This document shows positions 24,809-34,539 of a stretch of DNA of 64,000 nucleotides, in pieces (the first letter of the stretch is position 1; each line of letters begins with the position of its first letter). The DNA comes from Dysgonomonas hofstadii (GTDB lineage: Bacteria > Bacteroidota > Bacteroidia > Bacteroidales > Dysgonomonadaceae). The notes under the pieces were generated by a model. That model was given only the letters and a program-made list of their open reading frames with translations, made no database searches and was not told where the DNA came from. The position numbers and the translations under genes were made by a program. The DNA is taken from contig NZ_JACIEP010000002.1 of the NCBI RefSeq assembly GCF_014196915.1, forward strand, positions 62,001 to 126,000. Direction: 5' to 3'.

Positions 24809-26194
24809 TTATTCTCTGTTATTATTGTATTTACTATATACAATACTCATTTTCATGTTATCTGGATCAGTCCTTAATATAGCTGAAGTGGGACTCATCA
24901 GATTGTATATATTCGTTACCTGCGTACTTCCGGTCGAAGAACTGGTCGTTGTAGATATCGATATAGGTATCATAAGATATTTCAGATCAGGTATTACAGC
25001 TTCATTTTTATAATAATCCGCATAATGGTTCACTGCGGCCGCTATATTACCGAAGTCATATGAATTATAAACACCAGACGAGGTAGACGAGTTCCAGCTC
25101 ATAATAAAACTGGTGACATTATCGTGTAACTTTCTTTTATAGAAGAAATTCTCTAACGAGTCTTTGTTTATAAGAAGGATTGTATTCGGACGTTGTGTAT
25201 CCAGCTTATCTTCTTCCTCGGTAAATCCTTTCATCACAAAGTTTACAGCATTAAGTGTTTTATCTTTGCCTATTTTATCCAGAATCTCACCAAGAGGAAT
25301 TGTCAGTTCAGTATAAAGTCCGGCCGGAGTCTTCATATAAGTTTTCTCATTATTATAATCCGTATCCTCCATATTAGAGAAATCATTCTTTATACGATTC
25401 ATCTGTATCACTTCCGGAGTAACACTGAGCCTTAAAAGAGTCGACCGTATAGAATCGGCGGTATCATCCGAATTCCGTCCCGTATAAGTATAATGGACAT
25501 CCATTTCGGTAAACTCGGTTTGTATCAAACTTCCCGAACCGAATGTAGTGGTAATATATACTCCTTTAAAAAATTCTTTAAATGCTTCGGGACTCTCAAA
25601 TGTCTCTTTTTTGGTTAGCCATTCGTTATAAATCCTGTCACCAAGAGATAAATCAAGTCTTGTCTTCAAAGTTTTATATCCCGAATCGATTGTGTCAGGA
25701 ACATTCTGTATTGTAAAAATACTTTGTCCCAGCACTTTGGTCATATCACAATACTTTGCAGGATCTATACTTGTGAAAAAGAACGGAACCAAAGGGGACG
25801 TTATTTCATAGACTGATACCCCCATAGGAGATACAGAGTCTCCATAAAAAGTAATAAATCCGGTATTAAGAAATACGGAATCTATCGACAGGACATTATC
25901 TAAAAACGGTTTTACTGTATCTTTAGGATAAAAGAATTCACATAAATAATCCGATTTAATCTTTCCGAAAACAGGATCCACATACTCGCCAAGCATCCCC
26001 CGTGTAGTACGGGCATATATAGAATCTTTAAAAGAAACTGTTTTGGCTTTTACATAGACTGTATCCCCTCCTGCCATGATATCGTCACCGTCGGGCTGTA
26101 TGTTACCACCAAGCGAACTTAAGTTGTCATCACACGAAATAGAAACAACTGCAAATAAAGCTACTGCAAGGCTTAAAAGTGTTTTAATTTTCAT
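24809..26194 (-). CDS. DUF4270 family lipoprotein
   Basis: A 461-aa lipoprotein (signal MKIKTLLSLAVALFAVVSIS, then Cys 21). The body matches the DUF4270 family as I know it: DDIMAGGDTVYVKAKTVSF near the N-terminus and RTTRGMLGEYVDPVFG, followed by beta-rich repeats to the C-terminus. Such proteins are exported and surface-linked in Bacteroidetes; their function is unknown. It lies downstream of the short glycogen-synthase-like gene in the same orientation, separated by a terminator at 26235-26270, an order I believe is conserved in Bacteroidales. Confidence 0.78.
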   Translation of the reverse strand: MKIKTLLSLAVALFAVVSISCDDNLSSLGGNIQPDGDDIMAGGDTVYVKAKTVSFKDSIYARTTRGMLGEYVDPVFGKIKSDYLCEFFYPKDTVKPFLDNVLSIDSVFLNTGFITFYGDSVSPMGVSVYEITSPLVPFFFTSIDPAKYCDMTKVLGQSIFTIQNVPDTIDSGYKTLKTRLDLSLGDRIYNEWLTKKETFESPEAFKEFFKGVYITTTFGSGSLIQTEFTEMDVHYTYTGRNSDDTADSIRSTLLRLSVTPEVIQMNRIKNDFSNMEDTDYNNEKTYMKTPAGLYTELTIPLGEILDKIGKDKTLNAVNFVMKGFTEEEDKLDTQRPNTILLINKDSLENFFYKRKLHDNVTSFIMSWNSSTSSGVYNSYDFGNIAAAVNHYADYYKNEAVIPDLKYLMIPISISTTTSSSTGSTQVTNIYNLMSPTSAILRTDPDNMKMSIVYSKYNNNRE

Positions 26195-26234
26195 TCAAAT
26201 AATGTTAAATCGAATTTGGGACTCAAATATCTTA

Positions 26235-26270
26235 AAAAATGCTGTTTACAAAAAATAAAACAGCATTTTT
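26235..26270 (-). terminator. Terminator of the glycogen-synthase-like gene
   Basis: A perfect 13-bp stem (AAAAATGCTGTTT and its complement) with a 10-nt loop, 20 bases after the stop at 26291. The stem ends in A/T runs. Confidence 0.75.
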
Positions 26271-26290
26271 CTAGATTTATTTTACATACT

Positions 26291-27097
26291 TTAAAGATTC
26301 TCGTAAAAATTATTGATGGCGTCCACTGATTCTTCTAAATTACCCTGATAGGAAAGGAAGTTTTTTCCTGAATTTATAGCGTAATCAAGTATATTCTGAT
26401 TAACTCCTCCCTCACTTTGAATAACTCCATCGGCATATTTAATAGCGAAATTCGATAAGGCCTCATAATCTACTGCGCCGTCCAGTCCTTCCAGTTGTTT
26501 ATCTTTTATTCCGTCAAATTTCAGTTTATCAAGGAAGTGCCCGTTAAAAGATTCTTTAAAATCATCATTATATAACGAATAAACAACTTTCGAGTTTTTG
26601 AAACAAGGATCGTCAGCATATGCGGTTTTTATATACAAACCGGTCAAGGCGGTCATCCATCCGTGACAGTCGATCACATCAGGTATCCAACGTAATTTTT
26701 TTATAGTTTCCAGTACACCCCTTACATAGAATATACTTCGTTCGTCATTATCTTTAAATTCTGTACCGGCATCGTCGGCTACAGTATGTTTGCGTTTAAA
26801 GTAATCATCGTTATCGATAAAGTATATCTGCATCCGGGCAGCCTGTATAGATGCCACTTTTATGATAAGAGGGTGATCTGTATCGTCGATTATAAGGTTC
26901 ATCCCCGAAAGGCGTATAACCTCATGTAATTGATTGCGTCGCTCATTAATACTACCAAATTTTGGCATAAAAGTCCTGATTTCCTGACCTTTTTCCTGTA
27001 TAGCTTGTGGCAAGTATCTGCAATTTGTGGCAATTGGTGATTCCGGTAAATAAGGAGTGATCTCCTGCGTAATGTATAAAACTTTTTTTGTACTCAT
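26291..27097 (-). CDS. Glycogen/starch synthase N-terminal domain protein, half length
   Basis: 268 aa, similar to the N-terminal GT5 domain only; a complete GlgA is about 480 aa. It starts KVLYITQEITPYLPESPIA, where true synthases have the ADP-glucose motif KxGG, which is missing. Family features remaining are IDCHGWMTALTGLYI and the start of the GT-B fold. The C-terminal nucleotide-binding domain with the catalytic Glu is absent, and a terminator follows directly, so this is not a sequencing frameshift. I believe similar short proteins sit beside panC in other Bacteroidales. Enzymatic activity is doubtful. Confidence 0.75.
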   Translation of the reverse strand: MSTKKVLYITQEITPYLPESPIATNCRYLPQAIQEKGQEIRTFMPKFGSINERRNQLHEVIRLSGMNLIIDDTDHPLIIKVASIQAARMQIYFIDNDDYFKRKHTVADDAGTEFKDNDERSIFYVRGVLETIKKLRWIPDVIDCHGWMTALTGLYIKTAYADDPCFKNSKVVYSLYNDDFKESFNGHFLDKLKFDGIKDKQLEGLDGAVDYEALSNFAIKYADGVIQSEGGVNQNILDYAINSGKNFLSYQGNLEESVDAINNFYENL

Positions 27098-27134
27098 TTA
27101 TTCTTCCTCTATTGTTCCTCTACATTTGAGTGTA

Positions 27135-27142
27135 CAAAGATA
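27135..27142 (-). promoter_or_regulatory. Candidate -7 element for the glycogen-synthase-like gene
   Basis: Minus-strand TATCTTTG, 37 bases upstream of the ATG at 27097. No -33 TTTG at the right distance. Confidence 0.35.
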
Positions 27143-27327
27143 ATAAAAAAAAATCTTCTTTTTTGCAAACTTTACCTCTCAAAATTTGATATTTACTGGT
27201 TTTTAGTACTTTGCTTAATTTTTTATCACATATATAGGTTCGTTAAAAAACGGAACAAAAAGAACCGATTATTTCGAGATTTCATAAATATTTACTTGCT
27301 TTGTATCCGTTTTCATTATATAGATAA

Positions 27328-28179
27328 ATGAGGATTGTAAAAACAACAAAAGAGCTGGGAAATTTGCTTGAAACCCTGCGTTCCGAAAGGAAGTCGATCG
27401 GCTTGGTCCCTACTATGGGAGCTTTGCATCAGGGACATTTATCCTTGGTAGGAAAGTGTGTGGCAGACAACGATGTATGTGTGGTCAGTATATTTGTTAA
27501 TCCCACACAGTTCAACAACAAAGAAGATCTGGAAAAATATCCTCGCACATTAGAGCGCGATGGTCAATTGTTGGAAAAAGCAGGTGTTGATATTATTTTT
27601 GCCCCTTCCGAAGCAGAAATATATCCCGAGCCTGATACACGCCGATTCGATTTCGGTCAGCTCGACAAAGTAATGGAAGGAGTTCACCGCCCGGGACATT
27701 TCAACGGAGTAGCTCAGGTTGTAAGCCGTTTATTTGATATAGTAAAACCTGTGAGAGCTTATTTTGGAGAAAAAGATTTCCAACAGCTGGCAATTATCCG
27801 GGAAATGGTGAAACAACTGAATCTTCCGGCTCAGATAATCCCGATGCCAATAATCAGGGAACCCAGCGGACTGGCAATGAGCAGCCGCAACGAAAGGCTC
27901 TCTCAGGAACAGAGGAATATTGCGGTTAACATATCGAGAATATTGTTTGAAAGCAAGGAATGGATGAAAAATATTCCGGTGAAGGAAACGGCCGGCAAAG
28001 TCGTAAATAGCATTAATTCTATTAAAGAGCTCGATGTTGAATATTACGAGATTGTGGATGGCTATACTTTACAGCCGGTTGCGGGTTGGAAAGATAGTAA
28101 TTATATAGTAGGATGCATTGCTGTCTTTTGCGGCGATGTTCGTTTAATAGATAACATTGTATATAAAGCGGAAAGCTAA
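27328..28179 (+). CDS. panC: Pantoate--beta-alanine ligase
   Basis: Joins pantoate and beta-alanine with ATP to make pantothenate (vitamin B5, the coenzyme A precursor). The HIGH-like motif is [15 protein letters not shown], the ATP-binding loop includes [15 protein letters not shown], and the KMSKS-like motif is MSSRNERLS. Length 283 aa is typical. It reads divergently from the glycogen-synthase-like gene and is followed 19 bases later by panD, which makes its beta-alanine substrate. Confidence 0.96.
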   Translation: MRIVKTTKELGNLLETLRSERKSIGLVPTMGALHQGHLSLVGKCVADNDVCVVSIFVNPTQFNNKEDLEKYPRTLERDGQLLEKAGVDIIFAPSEAEIYPEPDTRRFDFGQLDKVMEGVHRPGHFNGVAQVVSRLFDIVKPVRAYFGEKDFQQLAIIREMVKQLNLPAQIIPMPIIREPSGLAMSSRNERLSQEQRNIAVNISRILFESKEWMKNIPVKETAGKVVNSINSIKELDVEYYEIVDGYTLQPVAGWKDSNYIVGCIAVFCGDVRLIDNIVYKAES

Positions 28180-28198
28180 ATTTGAAAGAAACACGGAT

Positions 28199-28552
28199 AT
28201 GTTGATAGAAGTAATAAAATCGAAGCTACATCGTGTTACTGTGACCGAAGCCAATTTGAATTATATAGGTAGCATCACCATAGACGAAGACCTGATGGAT
28301 GCCGTAAATCTGATAGAAGGGGAAAAAGTCCAGATAGTCAACAATAACAACGGCGAACGTCTCGAAACTTATGTAATAAAAGGCGTACGCGGTTCGGGAG
28401 CTATCTGCCTTAATGGTGCTGCAGCCCGAAGAGTTCAGCCCGGTGATATAGTCATCATTATGTCGTACGCTCAAATGGATTTTGAAGAAGCAAAGACATT
28501 TAAGCCATGGGTGGCTTTTCCCGACACAAAAACCAACAAACTAATTAAATAG
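28199..28552 (+). CDS. panD: Aspartate 1-decarboxylase proenzyme
   Basis: Makes beta-alanine from aspartate for PanC. It is a pyruvoyl enzyme that cuts itself between Gly24 and Ser25, visible in NYIGSITID. The substrate segment [19 protein letters not shown] is conserved. Length 117 aa from the ATG at 28199 is normal. The frame could begin at 28157 inside panC, but that adds 14 charged residues before the usual [12 protein letters not shown] start. Cotranscribed with panC. Confidence 0.95.
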   Translation: MLIEVIKSKLHRVTVTEANLNYIGSITIDEDLMDAVNLIEGEKVQIVNNNNGERLETYVIKGVRGSGAICLNGAAARRVQPGDIVIIMSYAQMDFEEAKTFKPWVAFPDTKTNKLIK

Positions 28553-28624
28553 CCAATAGTCAAGTCATTTTACTAACATTTACTAAAGGCTATAAGCTAT
28601 AACAGCTAATAGCACAAGATCATC

Positions 28625-29956
28625 ATGCAATCATATTCATATAAAGATATATGGCGGGTGAGCATTCCCATCATGCTGGGATTACTCGCGCAAAATGTAG
28701 TACAATTAACCGACACCTTTTTCCTTGGCTATGTGGGAGGCATAGAACAGAGCGCGTCGGGACTGGCAGGTATATACTACGTGGCCATTTTTACCATCTG
28801 TTTCGGTTTCAGTATAGGCGGACAGATCATTATCAGCCGTCGCAATGGGGAACAGAACTACGATAAGATAGGAAGTATTGTCATACAGGGTGCTATATTT
28901 TTACAGATGTTTGCCCTGATACTGTTTTTCCTTTCGCAGTTCCTGCTCGAGAACGTACTGGCTAACTTCCTGAAATCGCCGGAGGTATATGCAGCCACCG
29001 AACAATATCTCTCGTGGCGTATATACGGCTTTTTCTTTGCAGTTATTAATGTCATGTTCAGGGCTTTTTACGTGGGGATTGCCCGAACCAAGGTGCTTAC
29101 TTACAACGCTATCGCAATGGCTGTTGCCAATATTATTGGAGACTATGTATTGATATTTGGAAAATTCGGCTTTCCTGAGATGGGTATCGAAGGCGCTGCT
29201 ATTGCTTCGGTCCTGTCAGAGATAGTCTCGGTACTGTTCTTTTTTATATATACATTTATCACGGTAGATTTTAAGAAATATGGCTTTGTAAAGATGAAAT
29301 TCAGGATGAGCATCATCAAAAGCATACTGAATATATCATCGTTCACCATGGTGCAATACCTGATTTCCATGTCCACCTGGTTTATATTCTTCGTGGCCAT
29401 AGAACAACATTCCGAAGACGCCCTGAAGATAACAAACCTGGTACGTAGCTTTTATATGGTTTTCTTCATCCCGATGAATGCGCTGGCTACTACAGCTAAT
29501 ACACTTGTCGGCAATACTATTGGCATGGGTAACCAAAAAGGCGTACTCCCCCTCATAAAGAAAATTTGCCTGCTCAATTTGGGCATTATTATCTTTATGA
29601 TAGCATTTACCCTGATAGCTCCTGAATTCTGGATATCTTTCATTGCGCCCAAAGATCAGGCGTCATTGATCGGCCAAACTGTAACTCCATTAATCGTACT
29701 AATGTTTTCACTCCCTATATCGGCAATTGGCACTGTGGTTTTCAATTCTATTTCGGGAACAGGAAATACCAAGATTGCCTTAATACTTGAATGCATCACC
29801 ATGGTAATATATGTAGGTGCCATGTTCTGGATAGTGATTTACAAACAGATGTCGGTAGCGGCATGTTGGGCGGTAGAATACTTCTATTGGGTACCTTTGG
29901 CTATTTTCTCTATTATATACCTGACCAAAGCCAAATGGCAAAACAAGAGTGTATAA
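28625..29956 (+). CDS. MATE family efflux transporter
   Basis: A 443-aa integral membrane protein with about 12 transmembrane segments in two bundles, of the MATE/NorM type, which export drugs or toxins in exchange for Na+ or H+. Early motifs include PIMLGLLAQNVVQLTDTFFLG, shortened in the family to PxxxxxxxQNxxxxxDTxxxG. It follows panD by 72 bases, with no clear promoter. A strong hairpin terminator lies 11 bases after the stop. Confidence 0.88.
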   Translation: MQSYSYKDIWRVSIPIMLGLLAQNVVQLTDTFFLGYVGGIEQSASGLAGIYYVAIFTICFGFSIGGQIIISRRNGEQNYDKIGSIVIQGAIFLQMFALILFFLSQFLLENVLANFLKSPEVYAATEQYLSWRIYGFFFAVINVMFRAFYVGIARTKVLTYNAIAMAVANIIGDYVLIFGKFGFPEMGIEGAAIASVLSEIVSVLFFFIYTFITVDFKKYGFVKMKFRMSIIKSILNISSFTMVQYLISMSTWFIFFVAIEQHSEDALKITNLVRSFYMVFFIPMNALATTANTLVGNTIGMGNQKGVLPLIKKICLLNLGIIIFMIAFTLIAPEFWISFIAPKDQASLIGQTVTPLIVLMFSLPISAIGTVVFNSISGTGNTKIALILECITMVIYVGAMFWIVIYKQMSVAACWAVEYFYWVPLAIFSIIYLTKAKWQNKSV

Positions 29957-29967
29957 ATAAAAAAAAC

Positions 29968-29998
29968 AAAGGGCAGCAAAACTATTTTGCTGCCCTTT
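29968..29998. terminator. Bidirectional terminator between the MATE gene and asnS
   Basis: A perfect 14-bp stem (AAAGGGCAGCAAAA and its complement) with a 3-nt loop. It has A runs before and T after, so it can end the plus-strand MATE transcript and the minus-strand asnS transcript. Confidence 0.88.
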
Positions 29999-30018
29999 CT
30001 ATGTTTGCTTTCTGTTAA

Positions 30019-31416
30019 TCAAAACTCTGCGTTGTTTGGCGTACGGGGGAACGGTATCACATCACGGATATTAGCCATTCCTGTGATAAACAGTATCAAC
30101 CGTTCAAAACCCAGACCGAATCCGGCATGTGGAGCAGTTCCAAAACGGCGTGTCTCCAGGTACCACCAGATAGGATCGGTATTCATATTCAATTCTTTGG
30201 TACGCTGAATTAATTTATCATAATCGGCTTCACGTTCCGAACCACCGATAATCTCCCCGATCTTAGGGAAGAGTACATCCATTCCACGGACAGTTTTTCC
30301 ATCTTCGTTCTGCTTCATATAGAACGACTTGATTTCTTTCGGATAATCGGTCAGGATAACAGGACGTTTGAAATGTTTCTCTACCAGATAACGTTCATGC
30401 TCCGATTGCAGATCAGCTCCCCAATATACAGGGAATTCGAATTTATGTCCACTCTTTTCCAAAATTTCAACACCTTCGGTATAAGTCAGGCGGACAAAAT
30501 CATTCGCGATCACAAAATTCAGACGGTCTATCAACTCCTTATCGAAATGCTCAGCAAGGAATTCAAGGTCGTCTTTGCAATGTTCCAAAGCATAACGAAT
30601 CAGGTATTTGAGGAAATCCTCAGCCAGATCCATATTATCATTAATATCATAAAAAGCAACTTCCGGCTCTATCATCCAGAATTCGGCTAAGTGCCGTGGT
30701 GTATTCGAATTCTCGGCACGGAAAGTCGGCCCGAATGTATAAATAGCGCCCAAGGCCATCGCCCCAAGCTCTCCTTCGAGCTGCCCGGAAACCGTAAGAT
30801 TTGTCGGACGGCCAAAAAAGTCTTCGGAATAATCCACTTGTCCGTCTTCTGCACGAGGAATATTGTTGAAATCCAATGTTGTCACCTGAAACATAGAACC
30901 TGCACCCTCAGCATCCGAGGCTGTAACTATCGGCGTATGAAAATAGAAGAATCCGTTATCGTTGAAATATTTATGAATGGCATAAGACATATGATGACGA
31001 ATGCGGAATATAGCGCCAAATGTATTTGTACGTGGACGCAAATAGGCTATTTCACGAAGAAACTCCAGTGAATGTCCTTTCTTCTGCAAAGGATAAGTCT
31101 GAGGATCTGCCGTACCATATATTTCAATGGAATTGGCCTGTATTTCAGCATTCTGCCCTTTTCCCTGCGATTCCACAAGTTTTCCCACCACATGTATACA
31201 TGCTCCTGTAGTAACTGGTTTGAAAAACTCTTCTCCGAATTTCTCCATATCTGCCACAATCTGCAGATTATGTATTGTAGAACCGTCATTAATGTGAATA
31301 AAACTCACGTATTTATTACCACGGATAGTGCGTACCCATCCTTTTACATCTACTGTCTCTCCAAACTTGGGAGATTTAAAAACATCTACAATTTTTGTTC
31401 TACGAATACTTTCCAT
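30019..31416 (-). CDS. asnS: Asparagine--tRNA ligase
   Basis: Charges tRNA-Asn with asparagine. It is a class II synthetase with an N-terminal OB-fold anticodon-binding domain (about residues 10-115; [14 protein letters not shown]) and the catalytic domain with motif 2 [21 protein letters not shown] (compressed here) and motif 3 [10 protein letters not shown]. Length is 465 aa. The frame extends to 31449, but the ATG at 31416 gives the usual MESIRRTKI start. A TAACTTTG -7-like element lies upstream on the minus strand (31456-31449). Confidence 0.96.
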   Translation of the reverse strand: MESIRRTKIVDVFKSPKFGETVDVKGWVRTIRGNKYVSFIHINDGSTIHNLQIVADMEKFGEEFFKPVTTGACIHVVGKLVESQGKGQNAEIQANSIEIYGTADPQTYPLQKKGHSLEFLREIAYLRPRTNTFGAIFRIRHHMSYAIHKYFNDNGFFYFHTPIVTASDAEGAGSMFQVTTLDFNNIPRAEDGQVDYSEDFFGRPTNLTVSGQLEGELGAMALGAIYTFGPTFRAENSNTPRHLAEFWMIEPEVAFYDINDNMDLAEDFLKYLIRYALEHCKDDLEFLAEHFDKELIDRLNFVIANDFVRLTYTEGVEILEKSGHKFEFPVYWGADLQSEHERYLVEKHFKRPVILTDYPKEIKSFYMKQNEDGKTVRGMDVLFPKIGEIIGGSEREADYDKLIQRTKELNMNTDPIWWYLETRRFGTAPHAGFGLGFERLILFITGMANIRDVIPFPRTPNNAEF

Positions 31417-31575
31417 TTTAGTAAGTATATGAATTTTTATAAAGCACACAAAGTTAATAAAAGTAGTCTTTCTCAGCTAATCTTTATCATGTTACTTTAT
31501 TACTTCCTCCTATTTTCTTATATCCAGTTTACTATAAATACTTTTTAGTTTCTTATTAATATCTGCTGTAAAAAA

Positions 31576-31605
31576 TATAAGCGCAAGATTCATCTCACGC
31601 TTATA
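31576..31605 (-). terminator. Terminator of the pseudouridine synthase gene
   Basis: TATAAGCGTGAGA and TCTTGCGCTTATA (minus strand) pair over 13 positions with two G-U pairs around a 4-nt loop. The stem is followed by TTTTTT, 15 bases after the stop. Confidence 0.8.
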
Positions 31606-31619
31606 CCTATATAATAATT

Positions 31620-32978
31620 TTATTCAAAAGCTCCCATTCGAAGCATATTCACCTCGGTTTCTGACAGATAACGCCATTTGCCTCTCGGCACATTCTTTTT
31701 CGTCAATCCGGCAAAATAAACACGATCCAGTTTCATCACCTGATAACCGAGTTTTTCGAATATACGGCGGACAACACGGTTACGTCCCGAATGAATTTCT
31801 ATACCTACTACATTCAGCATATCTTCAGCCTGATATGCAATAGAATCTGCATGGATCTCTCCATCTTCCAGTTCTACACCATCAGCAATTGCCTGCATGT
31901 CTTCTATAGCTACATCACGATCAAGCGTAACCTGATATATTTTTTTCTTCTTAAACTTAGGATGCATAAGTTTTGATGCCAAATCTCCATCATTAGTAAG
32001 AAGCAATACTCCTGTTGTATTTCTGTCAAGACGTCCTACCGGGTAAATACGCTCTGGACAAGCATTTTTCACCAGGTCCATTACAGTTAAACGATTTTGA
32101 GGATCGTCTGAAGTTGTCACACAATTTTTCGGTTTATTCAAAAGTACATATACTTTGCTTTCCAGACGTACCGGTTGATCCTGGAACATAACCAAATCAC
32201 CACGGGTAACTTTTGCACCCAGCTGATCTACCACTTCTCCGTTTACTTTTACAACTCCGGATGTAATATATGCATCAGCCTCACGACGTGAGCATACTCC
32301 CGCATTAGCCAGATATTTATTAAGCCGGATAGGAGTAGTCGGATCAATATTTTCTTTATATTTTACAGGTTTTACCAACCGTTTTACACCGTCAAAGGAA
32401 CGGCCTCCACCGCCCTGACCTTGTCGCTGATACCCTCCACCTGAAGGACGACGATTATCATAACCACCTCCTCCACCGCGATTATTACCATATGAAGGGC
32501 GGCCACCTCCGGACGAATATCCGCCACCACCACGATTTCCACCGCCACTGCGGTTTCCTCCACGGTTGTCAGAGTAACCTCCACGATTGTCGGAATAGCC
32601 TCCACGATTATCAGAATAACCTCCACGATTGTCAGAATAACCTCCTCTATTATCAGAGTATCCCCCGCGATTGTCGGAATACCCCCCACGGTTTCCCTGT
32701 TGGCGGTTCTGACCGCCTCCACTATACGAACGGCGCTCTCCTCCATCATAATTACCTCGTGAAGGACGATCCGGGTTGTTATATGAACTTTGCCTGTTAT
32801 CGTTATTTCTATAAGGATTCCTTTCTCTTCCCTGTTCAGGATTCACATCATAAGCCTGTTTGCGCAGGTCGCCGACACGGGCTCTTTTCTTCTTTGCAGG
32901 TTCATTTCCGTTTGCTTTGTTTTCCGATGAAGAAAAGCCATCCCGGCTTTCTCTTTCATTTCCATTGTCTGTCACCAT
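31620..32978 (-). CDS. RluB/RsuA-type rRNA pseudouridine synthase with Gly-Arg-rich N-terminal extension
   Basis: A 452-aa protein. The C-terminal ~240 residues hold an S4 RNA-binding domain (RLNKYLANAGVCSRREAD) and the pseudouridine synthase domain with catalytic Asp in VGRLDRNTTGVLLLTNDG; it probably modifies 23S rRNA. The first ~210 residues are low complexity. They are basic (KKKRARVGDLRKQ), then six tandem RGGYSDN repeats (residues 97-138), then Gly/Arg/Ser-rich sequence. Such RGG tails bind RNA non-specifically. E. coli RluB is about 290 aa, so the extension is large. Confidence 0.9.
   Translation of the reverse strand: MVTDNGNERESRDGFSSSENKANGNEPAKKKRARVGDLRKQAYDVNPEQGRERNPYRNNDNRQSSYNNPDRPSRGNYDGGERRSYSGGGQNRQQGNRGGYSDNRGGYSDNRGGYSDNRGGYSDNRGGYSDNRGGYSDNRGGNRSGGGNRGGGGYSSGGGRPSYGNNRGGGGGYDNRRPSGGGYQRQGQGGGGRSFDGVKRLVKPVKYKENIDPTTPIRLNKYLANAGVCSRREADAYITSGVVKVNGEVVDQLGAKVTRGDLVMFQDQPVRLESKVYVLLNKPKNCVTTSDDPQNRLTVMDLVKNACPERIYPVGRLDRNTTGVLLLTNDGDLASKLMHPKFKKKKIYQVTLDRDVAIEDMQAIADGVELEDGEIHADSIAYQAEDMLNVVGIEIHSGRNRVVRRIFEKLGYQVMKLDRVYFAGLTKKNVPRGKWRYLSETEVNMLRMGAFE
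32565..32690 (-). repeat. Six tandem 21-bp units encoding RGGYSDN
   Basis: Coding repeat inside the pseudouridine synthase gene. The DNA units differ at synonymous positions (for example TCT/TCC and CGG/CGT forms), while the heptapeptide is unchanged in all six, arguing for selection on the protein. Confidence 0.85.
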
Positions 32979-33051
32979 TTTTTTCTCTTTGTTTTTTAAA
33001 GTAAAAGTTTACAAATGCTTGTTTTAAAATAACCTCACGGTTATCCATCAT

Positions 33052-34395
33052 TTATACACCAGTATAAGAATGAGGTGTAATTTTTCTCAATTCATTTTTC
33101 ACGGATTCACTTACGTTCAGACCATCAATGAACTCAGCGATCGAAGCCGCCGTTATTGCCTGATTTGTACGGGTAAGTGCTTTTAAAGCTTCATATGGTT
33201 TAGGATAGCCTTCACGGCGCAGTATGGTTTGAATACCTTCTGCTACAACCGCCCAGCAATTATCCAGATCGTTATATAAAGCATCCTTGTTTAACAATAA
33301 TTTATCTAACCCTTTTAATGTACTTTGTATTGCTATAACTATGTGTCCCATAGGTACACCTACATTCCGCAATACAGTAGAATCGGTAAGATCCCGTTGC
33401 AACCTCGACACAGGCAGTTTCGATGCCAGGTGCTCAAGGATTGCATTGGCAATTCCCAGATTACCCTCTGCATTTTCGAAATCGATAGGATTTACCTTAT
33501 GAGGCATAGCTGATGAGCCTATTTCTCCCTCTTTTATCTTTTGTTTAAAATACTCCATTGATATGTACTGCCAAATATCGCGGTTCAGATCGATCATTAT
33601 CGTATCGATACGTTTAAGTCCGTCGAATATCGCAGCCAAATTGTCATAATTCGATATCTGTGTTGTCCACTCTTCTCTTATTAACCCCAGTTTCTCAGAA
33701 ACAAATTTATTTCCAAAAGTTTTCCAGTCATAAGTGGGATATGCCACATTATGAGCATTATAATTGCCCGTAGCTCCTCCGAATTTCGCTGACATCGGTA
33801 TTGACCTGAGCAAAGTCAGCTGATTTTCCATCCGATTGACAAAAACCATTATTTCTTTTCCCAAACGTGTAGGGGAAGCCGGTTGCCCGTGTGTTTTCGC
33901 CAGCATAGGGATATCTGCCCATTCTTCAGCCTGGCTTCTAAGTTTAGCTATAAGCTCTTCCAACATCGGATAATAAACTTCATCCAAAGCTTCTTTTATA
34001 GAAAGAGGTATTGAAGTATTATTAATATCCTGAGAAGTCAGCCCGAAATGGATAAATTCTTTATACTCTTGCAGACCCAGTTCATCAAACTTTTCTTTAA
34101 TGAAATATTCAACGGCCTTTACATCATGATTTGTTATTTTTTCGGTGTCCTTGATACGCAACGCATCCTGTTCTGAAAAATTTTCTACAATTTTCTTCAG
34201 ATCTTTAAAAACTGCTTTATTTATATTCTTCAATTGAGGAAGAGGTAACTCACACAGAGAAATAAAATACTCTATCTCAACCAATACACGATATTTTATC
34301 AATGCATATTCAGAAAAATAATCAGCTAGTTTTTCGGTTTTATTACGATAACGTCCATCTATCGGTGAAATGGAAGTTAAGGGTGTTAGTGTCAT
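33052..34395 (-). CDS. purB: Adenylosuccinate lyase
   Basis: Acts twice in purine synthesis, releasing fumarate from SAICAR and from adenylosuccinate. The fumarase/aspartase signature is GSSAMPHKVNPIDFEN, and KTHGQPASPT carries a catalytic His. Length 447 aa resembles the E. coli type. The ATG at 34395 is the clear start. A TATCTTTG -7 element lies upstream on the minus strand (34474-34467). purA is 7 kb away, on the same strand. Confidence 0.96.
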   Translation of the reverse strand: MTLTPLTSISPIDGRYRNKTEKLADYFSEYALIKYRVLVEIEYFISLCELPLPQLKNINKAVFKDLKKIVENFSEQDALRIKDTEKITNHDVKAVEYFIKEKFDELGLQEYKEFIHFGLTSQDINNTSIPLSIKEALDEVYYPMLEELIAKLRSQAEEWADIPMLAKTHGQPASPTRLGKEIMVFVNRMENQLTLLRSIPMSAKFGGATGNYNAHNVAYPTYDWKTFGNKFVSEKLGLIREEWTTQISNYDNLAAIFDGLKRIDTIMIDLNRDIWQYISMEYFKQKIKEGEIGSSAMPHKVNPIDFENAEGNLGIANAILEHLASKLPVSRLQRDLTDSTVLRNVGVPMGHIVIAIQSTLKGLDKLLLNKDALYNDLDNCWAVVAEGIQTILRREGYPKPYEALKALTRTNQAITAASIAEFIDGLNVSESVKNELRKITPHSYTGV

Positions 34396-34539
34396 TTAAT
34401 GCAAGAAATTTTGTGTTTTTAATATTCCTGAAAATTTCGATATCCCTATTTACTTGATTTATCATACAAAGATATAACAAATATAACATCCAGTGTGTTT
34501 TTAATAGGGGGAAAATACAAATATTTTAAGTTTTTTACA

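Noticed and set aside
26291-27097. A frameshift or truncation artefact in a full glgA
   Set aside because: The gene ends in a clean terminator, and no GT-B C-domain is encoded in any frame downstream.
32561-32700. Regularly spaced 21-base repeats resembling a CRISPR array
   Set aside because: They are in frame within a coding sequence, have no spacers, and encode a constant heptapeptide; no cas genes are near.
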